From Lates calcarifer (lineage: Eukaryota > Chordata > Actinopteri > Centropomidae): a stretch of 64,000 nucleotides of DNA. The DNA is taken from the NCBI RefSeq assembly GCF_001640805.2, contig NC_066847.1, positions 20,141,504 through 20,205,503 of the forward strand. The letters are read 5' to 3'. Below, piece after piece: positions 13,221-25,910 of this stretch (positions within the stretch are counted from its first letter, which is position 1; every line of letters begins with the position of its first letter). The notes under the pieces were generated by a model. The model saw only the letters and a list, made by a program, of their open reading frames with translations, searched no databases and was not told the origin of the DNA. Position numbers and translations under genes: made by a program.

Positions 13221-16200
13221 GACTTTAAATCTGTGAACAGGACAAAGGCAAAGGTGCCCCATTTTTTCTGGTCATTCTTAACAAGATTTTCTTCTGACTG
13301 TCCGAGCCGATCCAGCTGATTCATTTTAGCACTGTTAGCTGAAAATTCCTTGAGTGTCTGCAAAACGGGGTCAGTCCTCCGAGGACTTCTGTTGTTGTCT
13401 GACTAACTAACTGGTTGGTCTTGTTTCACACATAACTAGTGATATACTGTCAGCCATTTTGGTAACCTCCTTTTGGGGAGGTTCATCCGTGGTATTTGCT
13501 CTGAGTGTAAGCTTTCTGTGGTTGCCTGGCATCATGTTAGCATGAATATAAATCTTTCCGCCAATCATAATAATATATCTGTAGGCTGTGGGATCATAAT
13601 AGCCAATTAAACAAATATTGTTTTGATAAAGAGGTCTTTTTCACTAATGCCATGGGCTACCATAATCTGATTTAATGTTGCACACAGCATGAATAGTTTT
13701 GTACATAATAGCAGGGCACAGTAAAGTTGGTTACCTTGTTGATTTGGAGGTGTGCAGCCTGTTGCCTGCAGCTCTTTATCCAACAGCTCACTGGGGCTGC
13801 TCCTTCTTGTTCCATTACTCCGTGTAATATTTAAGACTCATCTGCTGTCAGAAAAAATGCCAAAATTTCTCTTGGCACCAAACAGCTTTGACAAATACAT
13901 TGTGTTCCCAGTGGCCTCCTCATAATAGAAGCCTGTGTTTCACCTTTTGAATACCTTTAGTAGGAAGCAGCAGCAGTATGATGTTGTGGTTGTGTTAGCA
14001 GTAATGTAATACAGCACTGATATGATGTAAAGAGAGTGAACAGTAAACAGTGAGGGTGTTATCAATGAGATAAAATCAGGCTGGATTACATGCATGCCAT
14101 GTTTCCTGTGAATCCCTTGTGTATGTGAAGGCAACTTGAATCCAGGGCAGAAACAACTGACTTCACCTCTAATTTAAAAAAAAAGTGATAGAGATACTGA
14201 ATGTATATATATTGAATGGCCATTGCCGTGTTATATTTCATGAAAACCTTGAGGATTATGGCTTTGAATACAACTGGGAGAAGTAAGAAGTGCTACGAAT
14301 CTGTTGTTAGAGAAGTGCATGGGCTTATGCTGTCTTAAATGCAGCTATGACATGACATGAGAAGATTATAAGCTCTCATAATGAAGCCCCATAAGTCATA
14401 ATGGGTTAAATTTTCTTTTTTCTTCCTGCATATGGGGAGGGACTGGTAAACCAAGAGAATTGGTAAACCAGAATACATTATCATCCTGAGTAGGTAGTGA
14501 AAACCCCTGTCTCTCATGTTATTATGAGACAGAGAAAAACACCTGTTGCTGGAATCAGCGAGGCTTGCAATTTAATTTTATCAGCCCACAAACAATCACT
14601 CATTAGGTAGCTGGAATGATGATGGAAACCAGTCAGCTGTGAAGCTCGGCATTCTAGGGCACAACGCATAACAAGAGACCTCTTTTTACATGGGGGAGGA
14701 ACCTGCTCAGCTGAATCATCTTTGGCAGGGGGACCCTTGTGGCAGCAACACTGGTTATTCACAGCTATTGTCATGGTTTTTAATCTTTTTAATACCTACT
14801 GAAAAAATGAAGCAAATATATGTCCAACATCGGAATTTTCAAATTAATTAAGTCAGCACTTACCATTTAATCAAACAAACAAGCATTTGAAATTAACTCA
14901 GCAGGCCAACTGTTTTGCAGACAGATACTGTATAAATGCTTGGTCCTCTATTATAATGCACCTTCCTCACCCAAATGCGGATTTGCCTTTGGCTGACTGG
15001 CAGATGTTTAGCAACTGGGGACCCAAATTCAAATCTAATATAGTAATAGAACTCTACGTGAATAAGCTTGTGTGGTCTTGTTGGCTTTTCTTTTTCTCCA
15101 TTCATCTTACAAGTCCCCAAATGGGAACTGTATTTTGCATTTGTCGGAGTGGCCTTTTCTACTACTTGTCCTATATCTCAGAGCTCCAAATATGTGCTGA
15201 TGTTAATAGCAAGTAACACAGCTCTTTGCATGGAAAAACGCAGACAAACTTTAACGTACAATGTGTCCTTCCAGAAGGGACTGAAAATTACAGGAGAACT
15301 GATGAGCATGTTGAGAATGAATAGGTAATTGGGATTTTAATTAATTCTGAGGTAGGGGAGAAAAACTACCACGTGTGTTTATGATTTCATTAGAATCACT
15401 GATCAGTGCATGCAATATTAAAATCAATGTCCCTTAGACAAATAAATCCCTCCTGAGTGAAGCTTTAGACTCACCCACTGTTTCAAAGCGCAGCCTGTGT
15501 CAGTGTAGTATCTTCCTGCACTAGTCTGATTCGACACTCACAAAAAGACAGCTGCATATCCTTTGAATCCACTGAAAAACATGAGTGCACACAAACACTA
15601 AAGCAGGGGCTGTCAGTTCTCTTTTAGTTACTTGTGGCAGCAAAATAAATACAGAAGCTCTCTGTAATCTTAGCAAGTTGACTTGCCTGTTTTCTCCATC
15701 CCTCACACACAAACACACAACCCTTCCTGAAATAAGTCTGTACTGCTTTTTCAGCTAAACATGGAGACTAAGAACAGTCTGGAACATTTAAACTGTTCAT
15801 ATTGTGTTCTTGAAATACTTGGAATACATTTAAGCAACAAAATGGAAACACAAAATTTACTTGGGCAACAAGAGTTATTTATAGATTTATTTTAAACATA
15901 AAGATATTGTTGGTCTAAGAGAGGATGATCAGTCATACATATAATGAATGTATAATGAATATAACAGCTGATGAATATGAAGAAATAGAGGCTGTGAGCA
16001 ACACACAGTTTGACAGTGTTATGTCACTTAGAATATTACAAATGGTGTGAACAACATATAGGATCAGAATTAAAAATCAAAAATGTAACATGCACAAAAA
16101 ATAATTTGACACACACAGGAAATATACCAAGAGTAAAGAGGGCTGAGACTGGCTGGCAACATGCCAGGCACAAGAATTGGTGAGATTTTCTTTGGCTTAA

Positions 16201-17467
16201 TATTATGATTTACTCAAGTATTATGTCACAATCAGTAAATATATTTTTCATACCGATGCACATTCATTTAATGTTTATAAGATAATATTACTAGAAAATA
16301 TGTAAGTGAGGGTTAGAGTTTTTAATGTGTCACTTTGCACGCATGAGCCTCTGTAGTCAAGCACCTCCAGCAAATTCAGTCTATCATGCACAACAGTCAC
16401 AGCCTGTCTTCCAAAATCCATTGTATTTTCAATTGTCCTTACCGATCATCACAAAAGAGGCAGGCTACAGTGTTGCTGTGTGGTGGTAAATTGAAAGTGT
16501 AATTTCTAACAATATGGGGGCCCAGCGGTAGAGATGCGATTGCCTTGTCTAGATTTCTGAGCAAATGTGAAATAAAAATGGATGTTCCATTCCAAATAAA
16601 TAAGATAGCAATAACAGTGGGCAAATAACATTGGCCTGAGGTTAGGAAGGCCTCATTGGGCACACCATTTGGAAAAGGGACACTTGAACCATTTGCTTTT
16701 TATTGCCTCTCCATACTTTTGACAGCATGTGCTATCTCATCTTAAAATTAATTGGAAAATAATGTGCATTTGAGTCAGTGTAGTTAGTTTTACTTGACAG
16801 CATAGCATAATAGTATACCTACAATTTAATTCTATGTTTTGAAGAAATAATCGAGTTAGGTTAGAAACAAAGTTATATGTGTAGATAATGGTGCTTTAGT
16901 GGTGTCACTGTTTCTTTACTGTAACAGATAGGTAGTATGTTACTGTGGATGTTTCTACAGTTTGTTTAAATTCCTTCACATAAAAAAACAACACAACCTT
17001 ATGTCCTGTAACTGTAACTTGAGCTGTGATACTTCATCTACCTCCTTGAAAACTATTGCTTGCACTGCATAACCTGTGCCAATTTTAAAGACATTTTCTA
17101 CAAATCACCTTTCAAAAAGGGAAGGAAGAAGGTTTTAGTTTTTAGTTTACATATCTCAGATAAATGTAGTAAATTTAGCTGTGTATCATCACAATAACAA
17201 TTTCTGAGTACAACAAAATGTGAATGCCATTTGCTCATTTTTGCCTACCAAAGAAAAGGATTGGTGGAGTTTCCAGTTGTGAAATTAATCAGATAATTTC
17301 AGAGTTATTTACACAACCATGTGCCCTTTGAAACCCAAAGTGTGGTCTTTGCTGATTTCTCCACAAATAGCTTTTGCTAAAATAATGTCATTATAACTAA
17401 TAAATAGCAGTGGCATATTCATTTGGATTTTATTTTATTTTTGTACAAATATAGAACAAGTATTTTT

Positions 17468-17545
17468 TTTAAAATTTATTTAGCACCAAATCACAACAGA
17501 GATTATCTTGAGGCACTGTACATTCAGAGCAGGTCTAGAGTTTGC
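17468..17545. repeat. Fragment of a dispersed teleost repeat
   Basis: TTTATTTAGCACCAAATCAC, then AACAGAGATTATCTTGAGGC, then a GAGCAGGTCTAGA motif. I recognise this order from a repeat common in perciform genomes (AGCGCCAAATCACAAC...TCAAGGCGCTTTA...GCAGGTCTAGAC). Only about 80 bp remain and the family assignment is from memory. Confidence 0.5.
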
Positions 17546-20500
17546 CATCGTTTACCATTTTAAATGCTGTATGTATTTAGTCATCTTCTTTCACAAAATA
17601 TGGTACCATTATTTGTCTGTATGCCGTGATTTATAATATGCTACCTGAGCATAATGAAAAACTCTAGAGCTAACTAACTAAGAGACTCTTGCAGATATTG
17701 TAGCATTTTCTCAAACAGCCCAAACAAAGGTAATGCCCCTTGCACTAACATCCATATCTACTATTTCCCTTTGAGCTGTTGATTATTTTATTTAGTCAGA
17801 TAAAATCTCTGCCATAGACTAGGTAGCTTTCTGCAGCTGGCTCCACACGAACTACATTCGCTCAAACATTATATTTCACGGCATGAAAGAGTAAATTTCT
17901 AGCAAATGAAGGGGTAATCTCCTTTGAATGATAGAATGAGTCGAGGTAAGTCACAGAGGTGGACATAAAGATTAGCAATTAGCTCCACTGGTCAGCAGGA
18001 GGCAAAGGCTATTAATATAATGGGCACAAAAAGAACAAAAGCAACAGCAGAGAGAAGTAGTACTGGAACATAAAATGGAAAGAAAAACTACTGAAAATAT
18101 CATTAGCCAGAATCCATTGTGGGTATTAAGGTTTAATATTATGCTTAAAAACCACTTTACTGATGCTACAAGTGCATGACAGTAACAGGCAGTTTTAGTG
18201 CGTAATATGCTTGATGCAGTATGATCTTACAGGCTTCTGATGTGATCTTTCAATACTCTCCAACTTTTACAACTCTTTCATGCAGTTTGTGGTTTCTCTC
18301 TTCTATATAGTTTTGAGGTCACCACCAAGACATTGTGAGAAAGTAACATATTAATTAAAGCCCAGGCTTAGTTACCAGCCTCAGGGCACTTACAATATAT
18401 TACTACAGGTATGGGACCTCAGATCTTCTATATGATGTCTTTATGTAATGACAAACCTCTGGAAAATTTAATATCAGTGTGTGCTCATTTAAAGGCACCC
18501 ACAGGTAAGGCATTTCATGGGAAGCATGGGAGACAGGAAGTGAACTATTACAATGTCCTGAAGCCACATGCTTGAATTTATCCCAGAGACTGAAATCTCT
18601 GTTAGTGGGGCGAGCAAGGGGTGAATTATGTTAGAGGAAATAGAGCTTGTACACAGTTACTGTTGAGAATCATCCGATTGAGTTTGTTTTATAAGATGAT
18701 TAAATTAAAATAATCCTCCAGTACTGTTAACTATTCACTACTTAGTCAGTTTTTTAAGTATATATTGCCAAAGTCACAGTTTGTAGTTGGTATCACATTT
18801 ATTGTAATTTTTTTATTCATCACACGCTACAAAATAATAAAATATAATTTTAAAAAATTTTGGTGAGCAAGAAGATTCAGGTTTTGAAATCTTATACAAT
18901 ACTGTAAGTGCATGAAGAATAATACAGGTAATGTGTGTCTTGAGAGCAAGATATTATCTTGCCATGATCTATCTTAAATTCAAAGGCACTGTAAATTTAG
19001 GAGTAGATTAAAGCCAGATTAAAGAAATGGAGAACATGATTGCAGGTGATGTTTAGATTGCTTCATAGAATCTTATGTGTTGAGATGTTTTTTTTTTTTT
19101 TAAATAACTTAATGGCTGGATACATTTTAGATTCTCTTTAAGTGCTTTCTTTCAACTGCCAAAACACTGAGTCTGTAGATTGAAAAACATTTTGAAGATT
19201 GATAAAGTGCAGTTATTTCCCAGCGCAATGACCCTTTTCAAAAGAACATCTCGGGGTGTCACTCTCAATTAACATTTGTCCTCCTGATGCCGGTGACAAG
19301 TTGTCACCCAAGGGAGAAAAAGTTGGTGAAGGAAGAAAATGGTTCTGTCCTCACTTGCCCTCAAGGACCAAAAATGCTACAGACTGTTTTTTTCTTTCCT
19401 CTCAGAGCAAACACGCAATGTTTCCCCTCTCCCTGTCCTCTGCCAGATATAGCCCTAAGGCTGCCAGAAGGAAAGCCATTGATTATTTTGCTCACAAGAC
19501 GGACTTTGTGATGTTCAGAGTGAACATATAGCATGGGAAAAGACTCTGACTAGAAAGATACATGTTTACCTCTTGGGTGTGATCCATTAAATATGGTGCC
19601 TTGATGGTGTCAGCTCAACAGCCTCGACTCCATTCCTCCTGAAGTAAGTCACAGCAGTCCAGACACAACAGCAGGGGACATACATTTCTACATTGAAGAG
19701 CTGGAGTTTAGATAAATTATATTTGAGTAAAATTTGAAAGATTTACAATTAGCTTATTAATATTTCAACATGAGGAGGAAGACATTTGTTTTCCTTATAT
19801 TTTTGTACAATACTGTGGACACTTGTATTATGAGCCACAAGTCTGACAAGCGCAGAGAGCTTCAGTGCTTCACTGCCCAGAAGCAAGTGGAAACCCTGTT
19901 ATTACTCCAGAGAAAGTATATATTTTTGAGCTTTTTCTGCTCTCAGCTTTTACACAAGGAAGACTAATTGATCCCTGCAGATGGCAGACAAGGCAATAGG
20001 TCATAAAACCCAGCCACTTTGCTTTCTCACAACTTGCTATCACTTTCCTCCCAAAGTGTCATCAGCAACAGCCAGGGAAAGAGTCGGGACATAATTTGAG
20101 GCCATATATCTTGGCAGACGGCTACTTTTGTCATCTTAAGTGGACTTCCAAGAAGAAAACACCACAAGCCAGTTGTGGAGTTCTGACTGAGAACATCCCT
20201 CTTACAGCCAGTGTGAAAATGTGAAGTGAAGAATAGCAGAGTGTATGTGAAAAACTGCTTCACCACCATAAAAAGAAGATATGTGCCTTTTTTTTTTTTA
20301 AATTGACAGACCACTAAAGTTGTGACTATCTTATGCGAACATCATCATAAAAAAGCCTTTGATTGTCTTATGCAACTCATACGCATTTTGTGCATTTTTA
20401 AGCCCTACTCCATCCCTTTTGTCCAAGACATAACAGAATGTATTTGTTGTTAGAAGTGGTATGAGTAGAGGGAAAGGAGGATAAAGTAAAAATTTGTTTA

Positions 20501-23314
20501 ATTAGTACTTTCCTCACTCACACAGCAGATAAAATCAGTAGCATATTGGCAGTCAGCTGACATGTTATCAAAATTTCTTGTGAGAACTTCACTTCATACT
20601 TTTTCAGGGACCTGCTGATAAGGGTTTGCGTTTCAAAGATAACTTAATGATGGGACGGGATGATGATGGGAGAAGAGAGGGAAGGGATGGAGATAGAAGG
20701 GAAGGATATCACAAGCGCACATAGTATTCAAAGTACATTGCTGATGTGCAGAGGAATTAACATTACTTGCTTGTCACAGTTTGCAGTTAAGTATGCCACA
20801 TGTATGTTGTTCAGTGCTTCTCTGCTTTAAGGGCTCATGGCTATCACACAGAAAAGTGTAATCGAGATGATGACTCAGTGTAGATGTCAAGTTCACGACA
20901 TGTTTTGCCTCATCGTTTCCATGTGGAAGAATGTCAATCTCAGTAAAATATTTGTCACACAAAATGCTCATAAAATTGGGGAAGGGATGCATTTTTATGG
21001 GGTTTTTTTTGTTGTTTTTTTAAATTCAATTTTATATGTGGTTTGTACTTTTATACATGCTTTGAGCTTATCCTATTAGTGGAGGATGAATAAATTGCGT
21101 TTATGTTTAATTTTCTTATGATCACTGAAATTGTGTGGGTTTGTAGACATCCACATGAGCTAATTGATTTGGAGGAAAATCAACATTTTGACTATTACAT
21201 CTTGTATTCACTCTGTCCAGCCTTGCAATGCAATCATATCTCCCATTACTGTATATAAAAGCATTTCCATAGAAACCAGATTCCTTCCATAAAGACTTCT
21301 GGGACAATATGACTTAGGCCAGCAGCCATAATTGTAGGTTGTGGTCGCTAACTGCTCTGGCACTGTATGTGATTTTTCAAATGAAATTGTACCTCTACGT
21401 GCTGTCTGAGGTAAGGACTTGGCTTTCTAACAGTAGGAAAAAGATTCTGTGTATTTTGTAGATCTATTGAGTATGAGTGTCCCTTTCCTCGAACATAGCA
21501 AGGTAAAATATTAAAAAAATAGTCCCACATGTATTCTGTTATTTTAAGTTAAAACTCCTATGAGCAATATATTGATATTAACAAGGGATAATGGATCAAA
21601 TAACAATGTATATGTGCTTGTGGTGACATACCCTCAAAGAGTACCGAACGCGGCAATTTCTATCAAGTCTCTAGACTGTTTTAGCGTGTTTTGCTTGTTA
21701 ATGTTTGCAGTTTTATAAAGGGTTAGTATGTCAATGTTTAGTTGGACAGGAGAACATTTCCACACTTGATGTCAATATGTGGACTTAAGGGTTGTTTTGG
21801 ATTATCGTGCATGCGGTATGCACCATAGAGAATAATAAGTTAAACCAGTGCATTACTAGAGATATTCATGAAACCTGAGAACTTGCATGATGTTTCACTA
21901 GAACAATATTCTATTGAACAAAGAAGCCTGTCTTCCCCAGTTTAGCTTACGCTCTTTGAGAGAGGAAGAAAGTCATATAGAATTTGCATTTTTTTTTCTT
22001 CCATACTTTAAAAGAACACTATCAAGCCTGCACTCTGAAAAGGCACTCAGCTGTTGAAACGTCAACTACAATTCAGATCAGCAGTCTCCTGTGCTGTTGA
22101 ACTCAGATAATTCAGTCATTGCTTTCTCCTCTCTCTCTCTCCATCAGCCTCATCCCTTCCCTCTCTCATGCACTATTTCTCTCTCCATCCATCTCTCTCC
22201 CTCTCACCCTTGCCATATCTCTCTTTCTTTCACCAAGGCCTTGGAGGGTTCTGCAATTACGTTTGGGGCGCTCAGAAAAGGGGATCACTCCAGTGAAATA
22301 AATCGCTTCATAACAGCTGCGGTGAAATGGTGCTAATTGCCGATTGATTTGAAGCAGAGGCAGCAGATATCTGCAATGCAGAGCCGCATCTGCCACACTC
22401 TCCTCATCATTCCCCTCTCTGATTATCTATTGTTCAGGCTGTTTACTTTGTAGTGATGAGTGGTAAATGGCAGGTTAAGGAAGCTAAGGGGGCCAGACAC
22501 CAAATTGGGTCCCTCTCAAAAAGACGGAGTGTAAAATTAGACATAATTAACACACCCCTTAGGCAGATTCTCCAAACCTCATGGAGATGGCAGAGATGCA
22601 AATTAGCTATAAAGATACACACTTTATATACAAAAACAGTGATTAAGCCGCCTTTGGTGTACAGAGGCTACAGCCTATCTTGATTGAGAGCACATCAACC
22701 ACTGAACAACTCATTTTACTTTTCAGGACTTGGGATGGTTTGTTGCATTAAGCACCATACCAAACAGCAAAGAAAGAAAGCACCTCTAAGTTAAAAGCTT
22801 TGGTTCGTAAACACAGAGTAAGAAGCATTACTCCCTTTATTTTTTACTTTTTTAATTTTTGCGTCATCATGATGTTCTCTTTTAAAAAGTATTGCAGTCC
22901 AGGTTGGCACTGAATATGTGTCTAAAACATGTCTGCAGTGATACAATAAGGAACTGACTAGACTTGATATGACAAGTGACAAATTCATCCAGTCCTGTGT
23001 CTGAAACAAACAGCATCTGACATAGATACAGGCCCTGTGGATTAATGGTATGCTGTTCACGTGGAACTTCAGGCTCCGTGGGTGTCATTCTGTAGTGGTG
23101 CAGCTGTTTGTTTGCTCCTCTACTCAACAAATATTGCTGTCAAATAATTGATTTAAGCGCTTTCTCAGCAAGTACATTTTGACAACATGGATGTCACATT
23201 CTCTCTGCAGTTTATAATGAAGAATCCTGGGCACAGCCTAAATTGTAGATCTTGGTATCTGTCAAATACAAGAAACCTAGTCAGTGGTTATCCAGAACAT
23301 AATTGTTCAGTTGC
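17546..23314. other. Intergenic, no gene seen
   Basis: AT-rich with a purine-rich stretch at about 20640-20710 and a pyrimidine-rich (CT/CCAT) stretch at about 22121-22240. The latter leads straight into a non-repetitive block at 22240-22500 discussed as a possible regulatory element. Confidence 0.6.
22121..22240. repeat. Polypyrimidine (CT-rich) tract
   Basis: About 120 bp dominated by CTCTCT, CCATCC and TCTTTC motifs. Chance open frames here are rich in Ser, Leu and Pro for that reason. Confidence 0.8.
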
Positions 23315-23327
23315 CATCTTTACCTAT
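23315..23327. repeat. Target-site duplication, left copy
   Basis: CATCTTTACCTAT, identical to 23664-23676 on the other side of the SINE. It marks target-primed insertion of the element. Confidence 0.85.
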
Positions 23328-23663
23328 CCATCCATCCATCCATCCATTATTATCTATACTGCTTATTCTAAAGGGTTGCAGGGGGACCTGTAGGTAATCC
23401 CAGCTGACATTGGGTGAGAGGCAGGGTACACCCTGGACAGATTGCCAGTCTATCGCAGGGCTGACATATAGAGACAAACAACCATTCACACTCAAATTCA
23501 CGCCTACTGGCAATTTTAGAGTCACCAATTAACCTAACCTGCATGACGGGCGGGGGGAGTCCCCAGAGAGAACCCACACAGGCACAGGAAGACCATGCAA
23601 ACTCCACACAGAAAAGCCCCCAACCATTCTTGCTATGAGGCGATAGTGCTTACCACTGCACCA
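23328..23663 (-). mobile_element. tRNA-like SINE with GGAT-type tail
   Basis: On the minus strand the element starts GTGGTGCAGTGGTAAGCACT. TGGTGCAGTGG matches a tRNA/pol III A box. It continues through the body common in teleost genomes (AGTTTGCATGGTCTTCCTG, TGCAGGTTAGGTTAATTGGT, CCAGGGTGTACCCTGCCTCT) and ends in a GGATGGATGGAT tail at 23328-23347. It resembles the widespread fish SINE whose 3' end is shared with an L2-clade LINE; the exact family name is not certain. The stretch that normally carries the B box (GGTTCGAATCC) is missing, as is a segment near the CATGCAGGTT motif. The copy is flanked by a perfect 13-bp duplication. Confidence 0.85.
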
Positions 23664-23676
23664 CATCTTTACCTAT
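23664..23676. repeat. Target-site duplication, right copy
   Basis: CATCTTTACCTAT, immediately beyond the 5' end of the minus-strand SINE and identical to the left copy at 23315-23327. Confidence 0.85.
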
Positions 23677-25774
23677 GCAGGTCCAATGTTGGAGAGGCAA
23701 TCTCAGTTGAGGAACAGAAATCTTTTAGATTTGAAAGAGAAACCAAAAACAAAGCAAAATTGGAGGAATAATAAATCCTGAAAATGGTAGAACTTTATTG
23801 GAGCAGAACTGCTAGAAATGTAGCTCATTTTTGAAACCCATCCCCCTCCCCAGGCCAGACTTGCAAACATGATTCTTTTTCTGCCCAAACTGTTCAATTT
23901 ACAAGCTATAACTTAGTTACAATGTCCAGTCATAAACTAACATAAGCTTTCATGAAAAAAGGTAGAAATCCATACCTAATACATTATATAGAGCACTGTG
24001 TGTGATAAGCGTACCCAAATTTCAACCCTGTGAAAAGAACAACACTTTTATGGGGCTCATTATTGTCTCACATGAACACACTGCTGCAGGCTTGCTGACC
24101 AATACTGTATTTCTAGAACAGTTGTATCCAGTTATGTGTTGATTGAATAACAGGCCAATAATAGAGGCTAGATTTGTGTTATACCACACTGAAATGCAAA
24201 GAATAGGTCCTCATAAATAACATATTGTTGTGTATGATGGTGCTGAACTGCATGTACTAAGTACTGTATATCTCAATGTTGTTAAGTAGAAAGCTTTGTA
24301 CAAATAGGTCAATACTCAAACCGACAATAGGAAATTAAACAAGTAGATGGATTATATTGTTGCTGAATTATGGAACAGCATTTCAAGAATATGTATAATT
24401 TATCACTTCATGTAAATCAGATGAAGAATGTGGGAAATATAACTGTTAAAAAGGATAAAAGTGAGGTTCAGTCATACTTTCAACATGTTGCCACTTGAGA
24501 CCATATTTCATGAGGCATGCATTCATGATGAGTGTGCAAAGTTTCAAGTCTACATAGTTTACTGTCTCAGAGATTAAGCGTGGAGAAGAAAAACACACAC
24601 ACAAAAAACAAAAACATAATATGGGTTTACTCCTAGAAATACTGCGAGGGAAAAAAAATCCACAGCATTTTTTCTTCAGATCACTGATAGAATGCACATT
24701 CTCAAATTGATTTGTCAATTTAAATGTATGAACCATGGAAAGGCAAAGGAGCACGACCAGTAACTACTGATGCTACACAATATTTTCCAGCTTGACATTA
24801 AATAGATTAAATCTTGTGCTTAACAGTGGGGTGACAAAATACTTGTAAATAGATTCAGTTCATCTGAAGTTGATTGGCAAATGCCCTCAGACTCATAAAG
24901 TGTTGATTATACATTACCATTTTTATATTGAACCTCCATCAGAAAAATGTGTTTTATTAAGTGAGCTCATAACGGAGTGCATTGTGGATCTTGCCCCCCT
25001 GCTGAACAGATTGTCTTTTCACAGCAGGTGGACTGCCATTTGCTACAAACTCTTGAAATTGACATCATTATACCTCAGTTGTGTGATTCATGTTAGTTCG
25101 TAGGCGGCAAGATATCCCATTTCCAGAGAATTGGGTACTGTCTCCCCAAAAGGTTTTTAGTAATCTTTTTTATGATTCACATTGTCATCAGAATTGTAAT
25201 GTTGCCTTGGCTGCGATTTGGCTGAGACTTGGGCACAGGGGGATTTCTTAAGTGCTGATGTCTGGTTTGAGTAAGAAGTTTGCCCCAGAAGAAAATGCAG
25301 AGCAACAAAGCAGTTCTGCAAACAAGTGTGTTGGCGCTCGTCACCTTGACAGACTGTAGGTATGCAGCCCACACTAGCTTCAAAAATAACATAATTCATG
25401 CAATCTTGGTAGACAATTAGGTGAAATTATGATAATTATAATCAGGGGTTACAGGTTTTTCCTGGTGAGGGGTTTCATGAATTGTGTCATGTTGTGGGCA
25501 TGTGTGTACTCTTAGAGTAACTTTTTAACCAAAATGGCTGCCACACTCCCTCTAATGGAATATTCACAGAGACACAATATAAACTCAAGCTTTTAACAAT
25601 TCATGTATTTTACAGCAATGAGAAATAAAACTTTTGTGAAATGAAATCTGATATGTGTAACAACACCATGAAATCAGGAAGAGAAATTTAATAAGAATAA
25701 TTTAATAATAAAGCATTATGGTCAGCCCTAACTATATAGTATTCAGGTTTAGGTGGGGATTATGTGCCAGTCTA

Positions 25775-25910
25775 AGGCTACGGTTGAAAAAATGTCCTTT
25801 TCCCAACCACTTTTCCTTGACCTCGATGGAAAACGTCATGAGGTCAGGGAAAGACACGAAGGAGAATTGATAAGGAAATAGGGAAAGAGAACCATGATAT
25901 TTAGGGAATC
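25775..25910. repeat. MITE-like inverted-repeat fragment
   Basis: TTTCCTTGACCTC at 25812-25824 and GAGGTCAGGGAAA at 25840-25852 form arms that pair at 12 of 13 positions (the other is a G-T pair) around a 15-nt loop. The flanks are GGAAA/TTTCC-rich in both directions (CCTTTTCCCAACC... and ...AAGGAAATAGGGAAAGAG), as in short non-autonomous fish DNA elements. No target duplication was identified. Confidence 0.4.

Larger units (their letters stand above)
8982..17467. other. Intergenic, no gene seen
   Basis: Contains an (AC)20 microsatellite at 9376-9416, a (TTACA)n stretch at 11238-11256, a (TATG)n stretch at 13197-13220 and a block at 16430-16690 that looks like a candidate non-coding regulatory element. 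Possible old repeat sequence at 12540-12900 could not be assigned. No coding exon is supported. Confidence 0.6.

Noticed and set aside
23328..23347. CATC repeats and other tandem repeats as a CRISPR array
   Set aside because: 4-bp units without spacers in a vertebrate genome; this is the tail of a retroelement.
23307..23607. Minus-strand frames of 73-79 codons
   Set aside because: They are inside the SINE and its tail.
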